Notes under the pieces: generated by a model | What the model saw: the letters and a program-made list of their open reading frames with translations, nothing else | Databases searched by the model: none | Told to the model about the DNA's origin: nothing | Made by a program: the position numbers and the translations under genes | DNA from: Streptomyces tsukubensis | GTDB taxonomy: Bacteria; Actinomycetota; Actinomycetes; Streptomycetales; Streptomycetaceae | Direction: 5' to 3' | DNA length: 64,000 nt | Assembly: GCF_009296025.1 (NCBI RefSeq) | Contig: NZ_CP045178.1 | Location: forward strand, 1,364,001-1,428,000 | In this document: positions 8,734-17,705 of the stretch, piece by piece | Position numbering within the stretch: the stretch's first letter is position 1 | How the letters are laid out: each line of letters begins with the position of its first letter

Positions 8734-9936
8734 ATGACTGCCCGCGCCGCTGACCGGGCCCGCTACGACCGGGCCACCTCCCACTTGGACGCGCCTCTGG
8801 CCGTCGTCGACCTCGACGCGTTCGACGCCAACGCCGCAGACCTGGTACGCAGGGCCGGCGGAAAGCCGATCCGGGTGGCGAGCAAGTCCGTCCGCTGTCG
8901 CGCCCTGCTGGAACGGGTGCTCGCCAGGCCGGGGTTTGCCGGAATCATGTCCTTCACGCTGGCCGAATCGATCTGGCTCGCCAGGTCCGGTCTTGACGAC
9001 ATCCTGCTCGCGTACCCGTCGGCCGACCGGACCGGCTACGCGGAGCTGGCCTCCGACCCCAAACTCGCCGCCGCCGTCACGGTCATGGTCGACGACCCCG
9101 CCCAGCTCAGGCTCATCGACGAGGCCCGCGCCGGCGGCCGGGAGGAGATACGCGTCTGCCTCGAACTGGACACCTCCCTACGGCTGCTCGGCGGCCGGAT
9201 ACGGATCGGTGCCCGCCGTTCCCCGCTGCACTCCGTCGGACAGATCGCCGACATGGCACGGGCCATCGAGCGGAGGCCGGGTTTCCGGCTGGTCGGTCTG
9301 ATGGCGTACGAGGGGCACATCGCCGGGGTGGGCGACGCCGTGGCGGGGCATCCGCTGCGTTCGCGGGCCGTGCGGCTGATGCAGGCCACGGCCCGCAGGG
9401 AGCTGGTCGTCAGGCGCGCCGAGGTGGTGAGGGCGGTCCGTTCGGTCGCGCCGGAGCTGGAGTTCGTCAACGGCGGTGGCACCGGCAGCGTGCAGCACAC
9501 GGCGGTCGAGAAGGCGGTGACGGAGATCGCGGCGGGCTCGGGTCTTTACGTCCCTCGGCTGTTCGACAACTACACCTCGTTCACCGGCCGTCCTGCCGCG
9601 CTCTTCGCACAGCCCGTGGTGCGCAGGCCAGGGGCGGGCGCCGTGACGGTCCTCGGCGGGGGCTACCCGGCGTCGGGGGTGGCGGGCGCCGACCGTTCCC
9701 CCGTGCCGTATCTGCCGGAAGGGCTCTCGTACGACTCGCAGGAGGGCGCGGGCGAGGTGCAGACGCCGCTGATCGGACCGGCCGCCGACGACCTGCTGAT
9801 CGGTGACAAGGTGTGGTTCAGGCACGCGAAGGCCGGGGAGCTGTGCGAGCGTTTCGAGCGGCTGGTGCTGATCGAGGGCGACCGGGTGACGGCCACCGTT
9901 ATGACCTACCGGGGCGAGGGGCAGACCTTCCTTTAG
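8734..9936 (+). CDS. PLP-dependent amino acid deaminase/aldolase (alanine racemase N-fold)
   Basis: 400 residues in the family of D-threonine aldolase, D-serine dehydratase and alanine-racemase-like enzymes. The N-terminal TIM barrel starts APLAVVDLDAFDAN, with the probable Schiff-base lysine Lys51 in RVASKSVR. The C-terminal part includes VTVLGGGYPASG and an H-A-K-A-GE segment where the family carries metal ligands. No ribosome-binding site precedes the ATG; CAGGCT at -12 suggests a leaderless transcript. The gene is divergent from the mycosin pair across repeat copy B, and its TAG stop lies inside repeat copy C. The substrate is unknown. Confidence 0.82.
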   Translation: MTARAADRARYDRATSHLDAPLAVVDLDAFDANAADLVRRAGGKPIRVASKSVRCRALLERVLARPGFAGIMSFTLAESIWLARSGLDDILLAYPSADRTGYAELASDPKLAAAVTVMVDDPAQLRLIDEARAGGREEIRVCLELDTSLRLLGGRIRIGARRSPLHSVGQIADMARAIERRPGFRLVGLMAYEGHIAGVGDAVAGHPLRSRAVRLMQATARRELVVRRAEVVRAVRSVAPELEFVNGGGTGSVQHTAVEKAVTEIAAGSGLYVPRLFDNYTSFTGRPAALFAQPVVRRPGAGAVTVLGGGYPASGVAGADRSPVPYLPEGLSYDSQEGAGEVQTPLIGPAADDLLIGDKVWFRHAKAGELCERFERLVLIEGDRVTATVMTYRGEGQTFL

Positions 9937-9997
9937 GGGTCCTTGCAATAGGGGAGTCCGATGAGGCCGCGGGGGCCCATATCGCAAGGACCCCTTA
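9934..9997. repeat. Dispersed palindromic element, copy C
   Basis: The most regular copy. Left arm AGGGGTCCTTGCAATA and right arm TATCGCAAGGACCCCT enclose a nested GGCC-GCGGG-GGCC hairpin. The stop codon of the preceding gene (9934-9936) is part of the left arm. As RNA it would form a long hairpin at the gene end, so it may also terminate transcription. Confidence 0.85.
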
Positions 9998-10112
9998 GCC
10001 CCCACGGCTCCGTCTGCCGCGTGAGGCGTGCGACGGCATAGCGCCGTCGCACGCCCCCAGCGGTCGCCGTCCGTTTCCACGAGCGACTCGTCGGGCCGGC
10101 CCATGAGGTCCG

Positions 10113-11225
10113 CTACTGCTTCGTGAAGAAGCTGATCACGTCCTCGGGTATGGGGGTGTCCGAGGCTTCGGCCTCCGCTTCGGCGACCGCGGCGCTGCGA
10201 ACGAACATCGCTTCCTCGTACTGGGCGAGGGCGGCCCCGATGTCGTCGGGGTGCGCGGCCAGGGCCTCGCCGAGTTCGGCGCCGTCGAGCATGGCCAGGT
10301 TGGCGCCCTCGCCGTTCGGGGGGATGAGGTGGGCCGCGTCGCCGACCAGGGTCACCCCGGGCACCTGGTCCCACCGGTGCCCGACGGGCAGCGTGTAGTG
10401 GGGGCGATGGACCGGCGGGGTGTCGCTCTCGGTGATCAGGGCGGTCAGTTCCGGTGCCCAGCCGTCGAATTCCCGGGCGATCCGCGCGATGGCCGCGGGG
10501 GGATCGTTGAAGTCGATGTCGGCGAACCAGTCGAGCGGCTTGGACAGCATCACGTAGGTGTGGAGGGTCTCGCCCTTCTCCCGGTGGGCCCCGATCGGCA
10601 TCGTGCCCGGCTCGATGGCGAACATCGACCCGTCGCCCACCGCCTTCGCGGCTGCGGGATGCCTGGTCCCCGCGTCGAACAGGTAGGTCTCGACGAAGGA
10701 CATGCCGCAGTACTCGGGGGTGACGTCACAGAGCACCGGCCTGACCCGGGACCAGGCGCCGTCCGCGCCGACCAGCAGGTCCGTGGTAATGGTGGTGGAG
10801 TCGGCGAAGGTCACCTCGTGGCGGCCCTCACCGAGTCCGCGGACACCACTGACCTTGTGGCCCCATCGGACGGTGCCCTCGGGGAGCGAGTCGAGCAGCA
10901 TCTGCCGCAACTCACCGCGCTGTACCTCGGGGCGTCCGCCCGTTCCGTCGTCGGCCTGGTCGAGCAGGACGTTTCCGTCCCGGTCGAGGACGCGCGTCGC
11001 CTGACGGCCCTCCAGGACGATGGCGCGGAACTCGTCCATCAGGCCGGCCGCCCGCACGGCCAGTTGTCCGTTGTAGTCGTGGATGTCGAGCATCCCGCCC
11101 TGCGCACGCGCCATGGGCGAGTCCTCCGCCTCGTAGACGGTGGCCGGGATTCCGTGCACGTGCAGGACGCGGGCGAGCACGAGGCCGCCGAGTCCGGCGC
11201 CGACGATCGTGACGGGAGTGGTCAT
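10113..11225 (-). CDS. TetX-like FAD-dependent monooxygenase
   Basis: 370 residues. Rossmann FAD motif GAGLGGLVLARVL at 9-21, a conserved DG segment (LLVGADGAWSRVRP) and the ribose-binding motif GDAAHLIPPNGEGANLAMLD place it in the PHBH/TetX group of flavin monooxygenases. YEAEDSPMARAQGGMLDIHD is close to the TetX/Mg-chelatable tetracycline monooxygenase subgroup. AAGGGAA precedes the ATG. The gene appears to be monocistronic. Substrates could be polyketides or other aromatics; tetracycline inactivation should not be assumed. Confidence 0.85.
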   Translation of the reverse strand: MTTPVTIVGAGLGGLVLARVLHVHGIPATVYEAEDSPMARAQGGMLDIHDYNGQLAVRAAGLMDEFRAIVLEGRQATRVLDRDGNVLLDQADDGTGGRPEVQRGELRQMLLDSLPEGTVRWGHKVSGVRGLGEGRHEVTFADSTTITTDLLVGADGAWSRVRPVLCDVTPEYCGMSFVETYLFDAGTRHPAAAKAVGDGSMFAIEPGTMPIGAHREKGETLHTYVMLSKPLDWFADIDFNDPPAAIARIAREFDGWAPELTALITESDTPPVHRPHYTLPVGHRWDQVPGVTLVGDAAHLIPPNGEGANLAMLDGAELGEALAAHPDDIGAALAQYEEAMFVRSAAVAEAEAEASDTPIPEDVISFFTKQ

Positions 11226-11374
11226 GGTGATTCCCTTGCCTGTCGTGTCCCCGCCGGATGGGCACCCGGCGGGATCTACGAGCAAGGTTCCAGACCCCGC
11301 CGACAGGCCCCCGACAGGACGGCGACAGCCCACGACAGGTGACCGACACCGGGACTCAGACCCACGGTCACGAG

Positions 11375-11422
11375 GGCCTCGGCCGCCGCGGGACGCACCC
11401 GCGCCCCGCGGCGGCCGAGGCC
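11375..11422 (-). terminator. Strong terminator behind HAD phosphatase gene
   Basis: Perfect 18-bp inverted repeat (GGCCTCGGCCGCCGCGGG and its complement) with a 12-nt loop, starting 10 nt past the HAD gene stop. Confidence 0.85.
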
Positions 11423-11431
11423 ACTGCCCAC

Positions 11432-12754
11432 TCAGTACACGGTGTCCTGCTGGTCCCCGATCACCGATCCGTCGGGGCGCAGCACGGGCCCGCGGCTGCC
11501 GTCCTCCTCGGTCCTGCCGGTGGTCGAGCACGGGTAGGCGTCGGTCTTCCGCGGGTTGGGCTCGATGAACATGGGGTTGATGACCCAGCGGCCGTCGTTG
11601 TCGTCGTAGGCGCGGCACATGATCTCGTCCTTGTTCCTGTTGAGGACGAGGTGGGCCCCTGTGGCGTCGCCGACGAAGGTCACGTCGGTGTCGGCGTCGC
11701 CGCCGCCCAGGGCGATCCGGTGGGCCGGGTCCTGGCGCTCCCACGCCTTCTTGCCGTGGATGCCGAAGATCTCCTGGTTGATCCAGCAGCGCTTGCCGTC
11801 GATGTAGGGGATGTCCTCGCCCTTGCTCGCGGGCTCACCCCCGCATCCCTCGTTGGTGGTGGTGATGCGGCCCTTGCGGTCGAGGAGGCTGCGGATGGCG
11901 ATGGTGTGGGCGCTGTCGATGCCTACCGCCGAGGACCAGACCTCGGTGACCGGTTCTGAGCCCGCCGAGACGATGTACGTGTCGAAGCCGGCCCGCTGCA
12001 ACGTCTTGATCAGGTCGCGCTGCTGCGGGTAGTAGCGGACGTACGCGGGGATGGTGTGCGTTCCGACCTTCTGTTCGCTGCCGACCGGCTTCGCCAGCGC
12101 CTCGGCGCGGGCCTTGCTGGTGTACGAGGTGAGTTCCTCGGGGGTGTGGCCCGCGAAGAGCTGCGGGACCCAGGCGTATTCGGGGACCGTCCTGCGGTGG
12201 TTCCAGGTGCCGGAGAAGGCTTCGTCGCCGCTCATGGTCTTCGCCTCGGCGCGGATCTCGAAGATCTCGTCGGCGCAGGCGGTGCGGGTCGAGGTGGGGA
12301 GCGGGTGGCCGACGGGCACGTCGGTGCCGCAGGCCTTGGTGAGGGCCCGGTCGGCGGCGCGGGTCAGCCACTTGCTGGTGCTCTTCCAGCCGGCGGGGCG
12401 CAGGATCTTGTCGTGCCGCAGGGACCAGGCGATGGTCGCGTCGGTGATGTCGTTCTTGGTGACCGTGTTGTCCCAGTCGAAGGCGGCTACGGGGCGCGCG
12501 CCGTGCCCGCCGCTGTTCTCCGCGAAGCCTCGCGGGTGCGAGCAGGTGCCGCGCCGGTCGATGACGCGCTGTAGCTTGGCGCGGTTGTCGCCGTACCAGG
12601 CGAGGCGGTGGTCGAGCTGGGGGCAGTTCTCGCGGGCCGCGGTGGCGGCCGTCCCCGAGGCGGCTGCCACGGGCCCCGCGGAGGCGGGGGCGGCGGCGCC
12701 GAGCGCGGTGGCCGCTGCGAGGGTCAGTGCGGCGAGGGTCGCGGAGGTGCGCAT
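11432..12754 (-). CDS. Secreted HAD-superfamily phosphatase
   Basis: 440 residues with a classical signal peptide (about 1-27, MRTSATLAALTLAAATALGA, cleavage after ASA). HAD motif I is FDWDNTVT with nucleophile Asp93 and acid/base Asp95. Later parts include a motif II-like YIVSAGSEPV and a motif IV-like HRIALGGGDADTD, VGDATG. Paired cysteines fit an exported, disulphide-bonded protein. The start at 12754 gives the intact signal peptide. Phosphoserine-phosphatase-like lipoproteins of this type occur across Streptomyces; the substrate is unknown. Confidence 0.85.
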   Translation of the reverse strand: MRTSATLAALTLAAATALGAAAPASAGPVAAASGTAATAARENCPQLDHRLAWYGDNRAKLQRVIDRRGTCSHPRGFAENSGGHGARPVAAFDWDNTVTKNDITDATIAWSLRHDKILRPAGWKSTSKWLTRAADRALTKACGTDVPVGHPLPTSTRTACADEIFEIRAEAKTMSGDEAFSGTWNHRRTVPEYAWVPQLFAGHTPEELTSYTSKARAEALAKPVGSEQKVGTHTIPAYVRYYPQQRDLIKTLQRAGFDTYIVSAGSEPVTEVWSSAVGIDSAHTIAIRSLLDRKGRITTTNEGCGGEPASKGEDIPYIDGKRCWINQEIFGIHGKKAWERQDPAHRIALGGGDADTDVTFVGDATGAHLVLNRNKDEIMCRAYDDNDGRWVINPMFIEPNPRKTDAYPCSTTGRTEEDGSRGPVLRPDGSVIGDQQDTVY

Positions 12755-12863
12755 GGGCTCACGTGGTCCGATCTGTGCGGCTGCAGGGCGGAACAGAGGC
12801 GGGCGCCGTCCGCGCGGCACGTGGACGACGCCCCCTCAGTGTCATGCACCGTACATGGGCTGT

Positions 12864-13673
12864 TTACAGGGGGGTCACGTACGCGCCCGAAATCCCGCCG
12901 TCGACCAGGAAGTCCGTGGCGTTGACGAAGGACGAGTCGTCACTGGCCAGGAAGGCGACCGCCGCGGCGATCTCGGTGGCCTCGGCGAACCGGCCGAGCG
13001 GGATGTGTACGAGACGCCTGGCGGCGCGCTCCGGGTCCTTCGCGAAGAGTTCCCGCAGCAGCGGGGTGTTGACGGGACCGGGGCAGAGCGCGTTGACCCG
13101 GATGCCTTCCCGGGCGAACTGCACGCCTAGCTCGCGGGACATCGCGAGGACGCCTCCCTTCGACGCGGTGTAGGAGATCTGGCTGGTGGCGGCGCCCATC
13201 CTGGCCACGAAGGAGGCGGTGTTGATGATGGAGCCCCGGCCCTGGGCGCGCATGTAGGGCAGCGCGGCCTTGCAGCACAGATATACGGAGGTGAGGTTGA
13301 CCTCCTGGACGCGTTTCCAGGCTTCGAGGCCCGTGGTCAGGATGGAGTCGTCGTCGGGCGGTGAGATCCCGGCGTTGTTGAAGGCGATGTCCACGCTGCC
13401 GTACGTGTCGTTCGCCGTCCTGAAGAGCGCCTCGACCTGCTCGGGTGAGGTCACGTCGGCGTGGACGAAGGTGCCGCCGACCGCTTCGGCCGCGGCCTTT
13501 CCCGTCCGCTCGTCGAGGTCGGCGCAGACCACGTGCGCCCCCTCGTCGGCGAGACGGCGTGCGGTGGCGAGGCCGATACCGCTGCCCGCGCCCGTGATGA
13601 CGGCGGTACGGCCGATCAGGCGTCGGCAGACGGGGGCGGCGGCGGCCGTGTCCTCGGGGTTGGCTTGCGTCAT
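12864..13673 (-). CDS. Short-chain dehydrogenase/reductase
   Basis: 269 residues, a classical SDR. NAD(P)-binding TGAGSGIG (27-34), acidic CADLDE after beta-2 favouring NAD(H), NNAG (100-103), catalytic Ser near 154, Tyr168 and Lys172 (YTASKGG). Its start lies 6 nt after the aldehyde dehydrogenase stop, so the two form an operon. With the GlnA4-like ligase it may oxidise an alcohol intermediate such as gamma-glutamyl-ethanolamide to the aldehyde, but this is inferred from context only. Confidence 0.88.
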   Translation of the reverse strand: MTQANPEDTAAAAPVCRRLIGRTAVITGAGSGIGLATARRLADEGAHVVCADLDERTGKAAAEAVGGTFVHADVTSPEQVEALFRTANDTYGSVDIAFNNAGISPPDDDSILTTGLEAWKRVQEVNLTSVYLCCKAALPYMRAQGRGSIINTASFVARMGAATSQISYTASKGGVLAMSRELGVQFAREGIRVNALCPGPVNTPLLRELFAKDPERAARRLVHIPLGRFAEATEIAAAVAFLASDDSSFVNATDFLVDGGISGAYVTPL

Positions 13674-13679
13674 GCGGCG

Positions 13680-15065
13680 TCAGACCTCCGTGCTGATGAA
13701 GACGTTCTTGGTCTCGGTGAAGGCGGCGAGGGCGTCGGGTCCCAGTTCACGGCCGAGTCCCGACTGCCGGTAGCCGCCGAACGGGGTGGAGTAGCGCACG
13801 CTGCTGTGCGAGTTCACGGAGAGGTTGCCCGCGGCGACGCCCCGCGAGACACGGAGGGCCCGACCGACATCGCGGGTCCACAGCGAACCGGAGAGGCCGT
13901 ACTCGGTGGCGCCTGCGAGCCGCACGGCTTCGGCCTCGTCCTCGAAGGGCAGGACGACGGCGACGGGCCCGAAGACCTCTTCGACCGCGACGGGCGCGTC
14001 GGCCGCCACGTCCGTGACGAGCGTGGGCGGATACCAGAAGCCGGGTCCCTCGGGCGCGCTCCCGCACACGGTGTTCAGGTCGTCGGTGACATAGGAGCTG
14101 ACCCGGTCGTGCTGGTCCCGCGAGATGAGCGGCCCCATCTCGGTGGCCTCGTCCGACGGGTCACCGACCACGACCGCGCGCAGGGCGGGGACGAGCAGAT
14201 CGAGGAAACGGTCGTACACGGGCCGCTCGACCAGGATTCTGGTGCGGGCGCAGCAGTCCTGGCCCGCGTTGTCGAGGAAGGACATGGGGGCAGCGGCGGC
14301 GGCCGCCTCGATGTCGGCGTCGGCGAAGACGATGTTGGGGTTCTTGCCGCCGAGTTCGAGGGTGAGCCGCTTGACGCGCCGCGCGCAGGCCGCCATGACC
14401 TTCTTGCCCACGGGCACGGACCCGGTGAACACGATCTTCGCGACCCCCGGGTGTTCGACCAGGGCGGCGCCCGCCACGGGTCCCGCGCCGGGCAGCACCT
14501 GGAAGAGGTGTTCGGGCAGCCCGGACTCCAGGGCGAGTTCGGCGAGGCGCAGGGCGGTGAGCGGGGTGGTCTCCGCCGGTTTGAGGAGGACGGCGTTGCC
14601 CGCGGCGAGGGCGGGGGCGCTCCCCCAGGCGGCGATCGGCAGGGGGAAGTTCCACGGGGCGATCACCCCGACGACGCCGAGCGGTTCGAGGAAGGTGACG
14701 TCGAGGCCGCCCGCCACCGGGATCTGTCGGCCACTCAGCCGCTCCACTCCCCCGGCGGCGTACTCCAGGAGGTCGCGGACGTTGCCCGCCTCCCAGCGGG
14801 CGTTGCCGATGGGGTGGCCCGCCTCTTTCACCTCGATACGGGCCAGTTCCTCGGTGTGCGCGTCGACGGTCGCCGCGAACCGGCGCAGCAGCCGGGCCCG
14901 TTCCGCGGGGGCGAGCGCGGCCCAGCGGGTCTGGGCGCGGGCGGCGCGGGTCACGGCTCTGTCGACGTCCTCGGCGGTGGCCGCGGGGACGGAGGCGATG
15001 ACGTCGCCCGTCGCGGGGTTGCGGATGTGCAGCGCTTCGGGTGCGGGGGGCTGGTCTGAACTCAC
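13680..15065 (-). CDS. Aldehyde dehydrogenase, probable gamma-glutamyl-aldehyde oxidation
   Basis: 461 residues from a GTG at 15065. ALDH hallmarks: PWNFP (137-141), cofactor site FTGSVPVGKK, general base Glu237 (LELGGK) and catalytic Cys271 (GQDC), followed by EEVFGPV. It sits between the SDR and the GlnA4-like ligase, 125 bp downstream of the latter, which suggests it oxidises a gamma-glutamylated aminoaldehyde to the acid, as PuuC does in polyamine catabolism. S. coelicolor carries the same order around glnA4. Confidence 0.88.
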   Translation of the reverse strand: MSSDQPPAPEALHIRNPATGDVIASVPAATAEDVDRAVTRAARAQTRWAALAPAERARLLRRFAATVDAHTEELARIEVKEAGHPIGNARWEAGNVRDLLEYAAGGVERLSGRQIPVAGGLDVTFLEPLGVVGVIAPWNFPLPIAAWGSAPALAAGNAVLLKPAETTPLTALRLAELALESGLPEHLFQVLPGAGPVAGAALVEHPGVAKIVFTGSVPVGKKVMAACARRVKRLTLELGGKNPNIVFADADIEAAAAAAPMSFLDNAGQDCCARTRILVERPVYDRFLDLLVPALRAVVVGDPSDEATEMGPLISRDQHDRVSSYVTDDLNTVCGSAPEGPGFWYPPTLVTDVAADAPVAVEEVFGPVAVVLPFEDEAEAVRLAGATEYGLSGSLWTRDVGRALRVSRGVAAGNLSVNSHSSVRYSTPFGGYRQSGLGRELGPDALAAFTETKNVFISTEV

Positions 15066-15190
15066 GTACGGGTGTCTCCCTGGTCGTGGGGTGGGGCAGA
15101 GCGGGGTGGGGTGGGAGTGGGGCCCGGCTGCCGTGCCGCCCGGTTCCCGGTTCCCGCCATGGTCGGCCGACCCTGAGCGGAGGGGGCCGG

Positions 15191-16555
15191 TCAGAGCCGT
15201 TCGAAGGAGCGGCGCAGCTCCCAGTCGGTCACGGCGGCGTCGAAGGCGTCGAGTTCGACGCGGGCCATGTTGTGGTAGTGGTCGACGACCTCGTCGCCGA
15301 AGGCGGCGCGGGCCAGGGGGCTGTCGTGCCACAGTTCGGCGGCCTCGCGCAGCGTGGTGGGGACGTGTTCATAGCCGGCGTCGTAGGCGTTGCCCGTGCA
15401 GGCCGGGGGCAGTTCCAGCTCCTTCTCCACCCCGTGGAGCCCGGCGGCGACCAGTCCCGCCACCGCGAGGTAGGGGTTCACGTCCCCGCCGGGGAGCCGG
15501 TTCTCGAACCGCATCGAGGGGCCGTGGCCCACCACCCGCAGGGAGCACGTCCTGTTGTCGATCCCCCAGGCGACCGAGGTCGGCGCGAAGGACCCGGCAC
15601 GGAAACGCTTGTAGGAGTTGACAGTGGGGGCGTAGAGCAGCGAGAAGTCCCGCAGGGCCGCGAGCTGTCCCGCGAGGAAATGGCGCATCAGCGGGGACAT
15701 GCCGTCCGGGCCTTCGCCTGCCATGACGGGCCGGCCGTCCTCGTCGGCGAGCGAGAGGTGGATGTGGCAGGAGTTGCCCTCCCGTTCGTTGTACTTGGCC
15801 ATGAAAGTGAGCGACATGCCTTCCAGCGCCGCTATTTCCTTGGCCCCGGTCTTGTAGACGGAGTGGTGGTCACAGGTGGTCAGGGCCTCGTCGTAGCGGA
15901 AGACGATCTCGTGCTGACCCGGGTTGCACTCCCCCTTGGCCGACTCGACGGTGAGGCCCGCGCCGGCCATGTCGTTACGGATACGGCGCAGCAGCGGCTC
16001 GATCCGTCCCGTGCCGAGCACGGAGTAGTCGATGTTGTACTGGTTGGCGGGTGTGAGTCCCTGGTAGCGCCGGTCCCAGGCCTGTTCGTAGGTGTCCCTG
16101 AAGACGATGAACTCCAGCTCGGTGCCGGCCCGCGCGGTCAGTCCCAGATCGGCGAGGCGGTCGAGTTGGCGGCGCAGGATCTGGCGCGGGGCCACGACCA
16201 CGGGCGATCCGTCACTCCAGGCGAGGTCGGCGTGGAGCATCGCCGTGCCCTCGTTCCAGGGGACGCGGCGCAGGGTGGTGAGGTCGGGGACCATGGCGAA
16301 GTCGCCGTAACCGCGCTCCCAGGAGGACATCGCGTAGCCCTCGACGGTGTTCATCTCGACATCGACGGCGAGGAGGTAGTCGCATCCCTCCGTACCGTGC
16401 TGAAGGACGTCGTCGAGGAAGAAGCGGGCCGCGAACCGCTTGCCCTGGAGCCTGCCCTGCATGTCGGGGAAGGCCAGGACCACCGTGTCGATCTCCCCGC
16501 CTGCGACGAGAGCCCTCAGCTCCTCGACGCTCAGCGGTGGTGTGCGGTCTGCCAC
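15191..16555 (-). CDS. glnA4: GlnA4-like gamma-glutamyl-amine synthetase
   Basis: 454 residues of the type I glutamine-synthetase fold. The start is GTG at 16555, with AAGGAGGAG six nt upstream. Conserved GS features: ELEFIVF (metal-binding Glu), GQHEIVFRY, NSCHIHLSL, and NRTCSLRVVGHGPSMRFENR, which covers the glutamate-site Arg and NRxxxxR stretches. Substitutions in the ammonium pocket and the neighbours (ALDH, SDR, FadR-type regulator, gamma-glutamyl hydrolase) point to a ligase that glutamylates ethanolamine or polyamines rather than ammonia. In S. coelicolor the gene at this place (GlnA4) was reported as gamma-glutamyl-ethanolamide synthetase. Assignment to GlnA4 rests on synteny. Confidence 0.85.
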   Translation of the reverse strand: MADRTPPLSVEELRALVAGGEIDTVVLAFPDMQGRLQGKRFAARFFLDDVLQHGTEGCDYLLAVDVEMNTVEGYAMSSWERGYGDFAMVPDLTTLRRVPWNEGTAMLHADLAWSDGSPVVVAPRQILRRQLDRLADLGLTARAGTELEFIVFRDTYEQAWDRRYQGLTPANQYNIDYSVLGTGRIEPLLRRIRNDMAGAGLTVESAKGECNPGQHEIVFRYDEALTTCDHHSVYKTGAKEIAALEGMSLTFMAKYNEREGNSCHIHLSLADEDGRPVMAGEGPDGMSPLMRHFLAGQLAALRDFSLLYAPTVNSYKRFRAGSFAPTSVAWGIDNRTCSLRVVGHGPSMRFENRLPGGDVNPYLAVAGLVAAGLHGVEKELELPPACTGNAYDAGYEHVPTTLREAAELWHDSPLARAAFGDEVVDHYHNMARVELDAFDAAVTDWELRRSFERL

Positions 16556-16587
16556 GGGAGCTCCTCCTTCGGTCAACCGGAAGCCAT

Positions 16588-16607
16588 AAGGTATTGCGGT
16601 GAACCTT
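16588..16607. promoter_or_regulatory. Candidate operator between glnA4 and gntR
   Basis: Inverted repeat AAGGT-N10-ACCTT in the 74-bp divergent gap, overlapping a possible reverse -10 (TACCTT). It is the only clear dyad there, so it is the best candidate site for the adjacent FadR-type regulator. Confidence 0.45.
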
Positions 16608-16629
16608 TGATTGGGAAGGGGGCGCGGCC

Positions 16630-17433
16630 ATGGCGGCGGCAGAAACCGGAACAGAACCCGGAGCGGATCCCGGTACGGGGCCCGGCGCGGGGCCGCGGGC
16701 CGGGGACGGGCTCGCGCCCCGGCTCAGACCGGTGCTGCGCCCGGTGCGTGGCGGCAACGGTTTCGAGGAGGCGCTCGAACAGATTCTCCAGGTCATAAGA
16801 CTCGGCCTGGTCCCCGGCGGCGAGCGGCTGCCCTCGGAACGCGATCTCGCGGGGCGGCTCGCCATCAGCCGCGTCACCCTGCGCGAGGTACTGAAGGTCC
16901 TGCACGAGGAGGGACTTGTCGTCTCCCGCAGAGGCAGGTACGGCGGGACGTTCGTGACGCCGAGACCCTTCGCCGAGGTGGGCGGAGAGGGCAGGGAGGA
17001 GCTGCGCCGGCGGGTCGAGGGGGTCGATCTGGAGGACGTTCTGCGCTTCCGCGAAGTGCTGGAGACGGGCGCCGTGGAGCTGTGCGCACGCCACGGGTTG
17101 ACGGCCGCGGGCTCCGCACGGCTGCGGGCCGCGCTCACGGCGACCCACGACGCCCCGCTGGCCGACTACCGCCGCCTGGACACGATGCTGCACCTCACGG
17201 TGGCCGAGTTGTCGGGTTCCCCGTCGCTGGCCGGGCAGTACGCGGCGGTACGCGCGACCGTCAACGACCTGCTGGACTGCATTCCGCCCCTGGTACGCAA
17301 TCTGGAGCACTCGCAGGGCCAGCACACGGCCCTGGTGGCGGCGTTGCTCGACGGCGACGCGGCGGGCGCGGGCGCGGTGATGCGCGAGCACTGCGCGGGG
17401 ACGGCGGCTCTGCTGCGGGGTTTTCTGGCCTGA
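16630..17433 (+). CDS. FadR-type GntR transcriptional regulator
   Basis: 267 residues. The first ~25 residues are a Gly/Pro/Thr-rich low-complexity tail. A winged helix follows (about 44-110): ERLPSERDLAGRLAISRVTL with EEGLVVSRRGRYGGTFV. The all-helical FCD effector domain (about 125-262) has metal-binding-type residues (Asp/His in DTMLHLTVAE and HCAGTAALL). AAGGGGG precedes the ATG. Divergent from glnA4, it probably represses that operon until an amine or glutamylated intermediate binds. The TGA stop abuts a half copy of the dispersed repeat. Confidence 0.88.
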   Translation: MAAAETGTEPGADPGTGPGAGPRAGDGLAPRLRPVLRPVRGGNGFEEALEQILQVIRLGLVPGGERLPSERDLAGRLAISRVTLREVLKVLHEEGLVVSRRGRYGGTFVTPRPFAEVGGEGREELRRRVEGVDLEDVLRFREVLETGAVELCARHGLTAAGSARLRAALTATHDAPLADYRRLDTMLHLTVAELSGSPSLAGQYAAVRATVNDLLDCIPPLVRNLEHSQGQHTALVAALLDGDAAGAGAVMREHCAGTAALLRGFLA

Positions 17434-17463
17434 GGGGTCCTCGCGATATGGGCGCGCGGGGCC
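17433..17463. repeat. Dispersed palindromic element, half copy D
   Basis: AGGGGTCCTCGCGATATGGG followed by the GGGGCC core directly after the gntR stop codon. The right arm is missing. The rest of the gap to 17705 shows only the hydrolase ribosome-binding site (AGGAGG near 17690). Confidence 0.6.
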
Positions 17464-17705
17464 TTCCGGCTTGACGGTCCCGGCGGGCAAGGCATTCCGA
17501 CGCGAGAGGCCGAGCGCGGGGGGGGGCTTTGGGGCGTGCGGAGCCGGACGAGCGGGCGTGCGCGCGGGGCGGGATCGACTCCCGCCCGCCTGGTGACCGT
17601 CCCCTGACGCGTATTCGCCTCTCACCCGTTCCAAAGGTATGGCAGCATGCCTTTGCGTCCGCGTCCGGACGAACTGACCGGAGCAGGACGAAGGAGGACG
17701 GGACA

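Noticed and set aside
10113..11225. Tetracycline-inactivating TetX resistance gene
   Set aside because: The family fits, but many FAD monooxygenases share these motifs and no resistance context is present; kept as TetX-like only.
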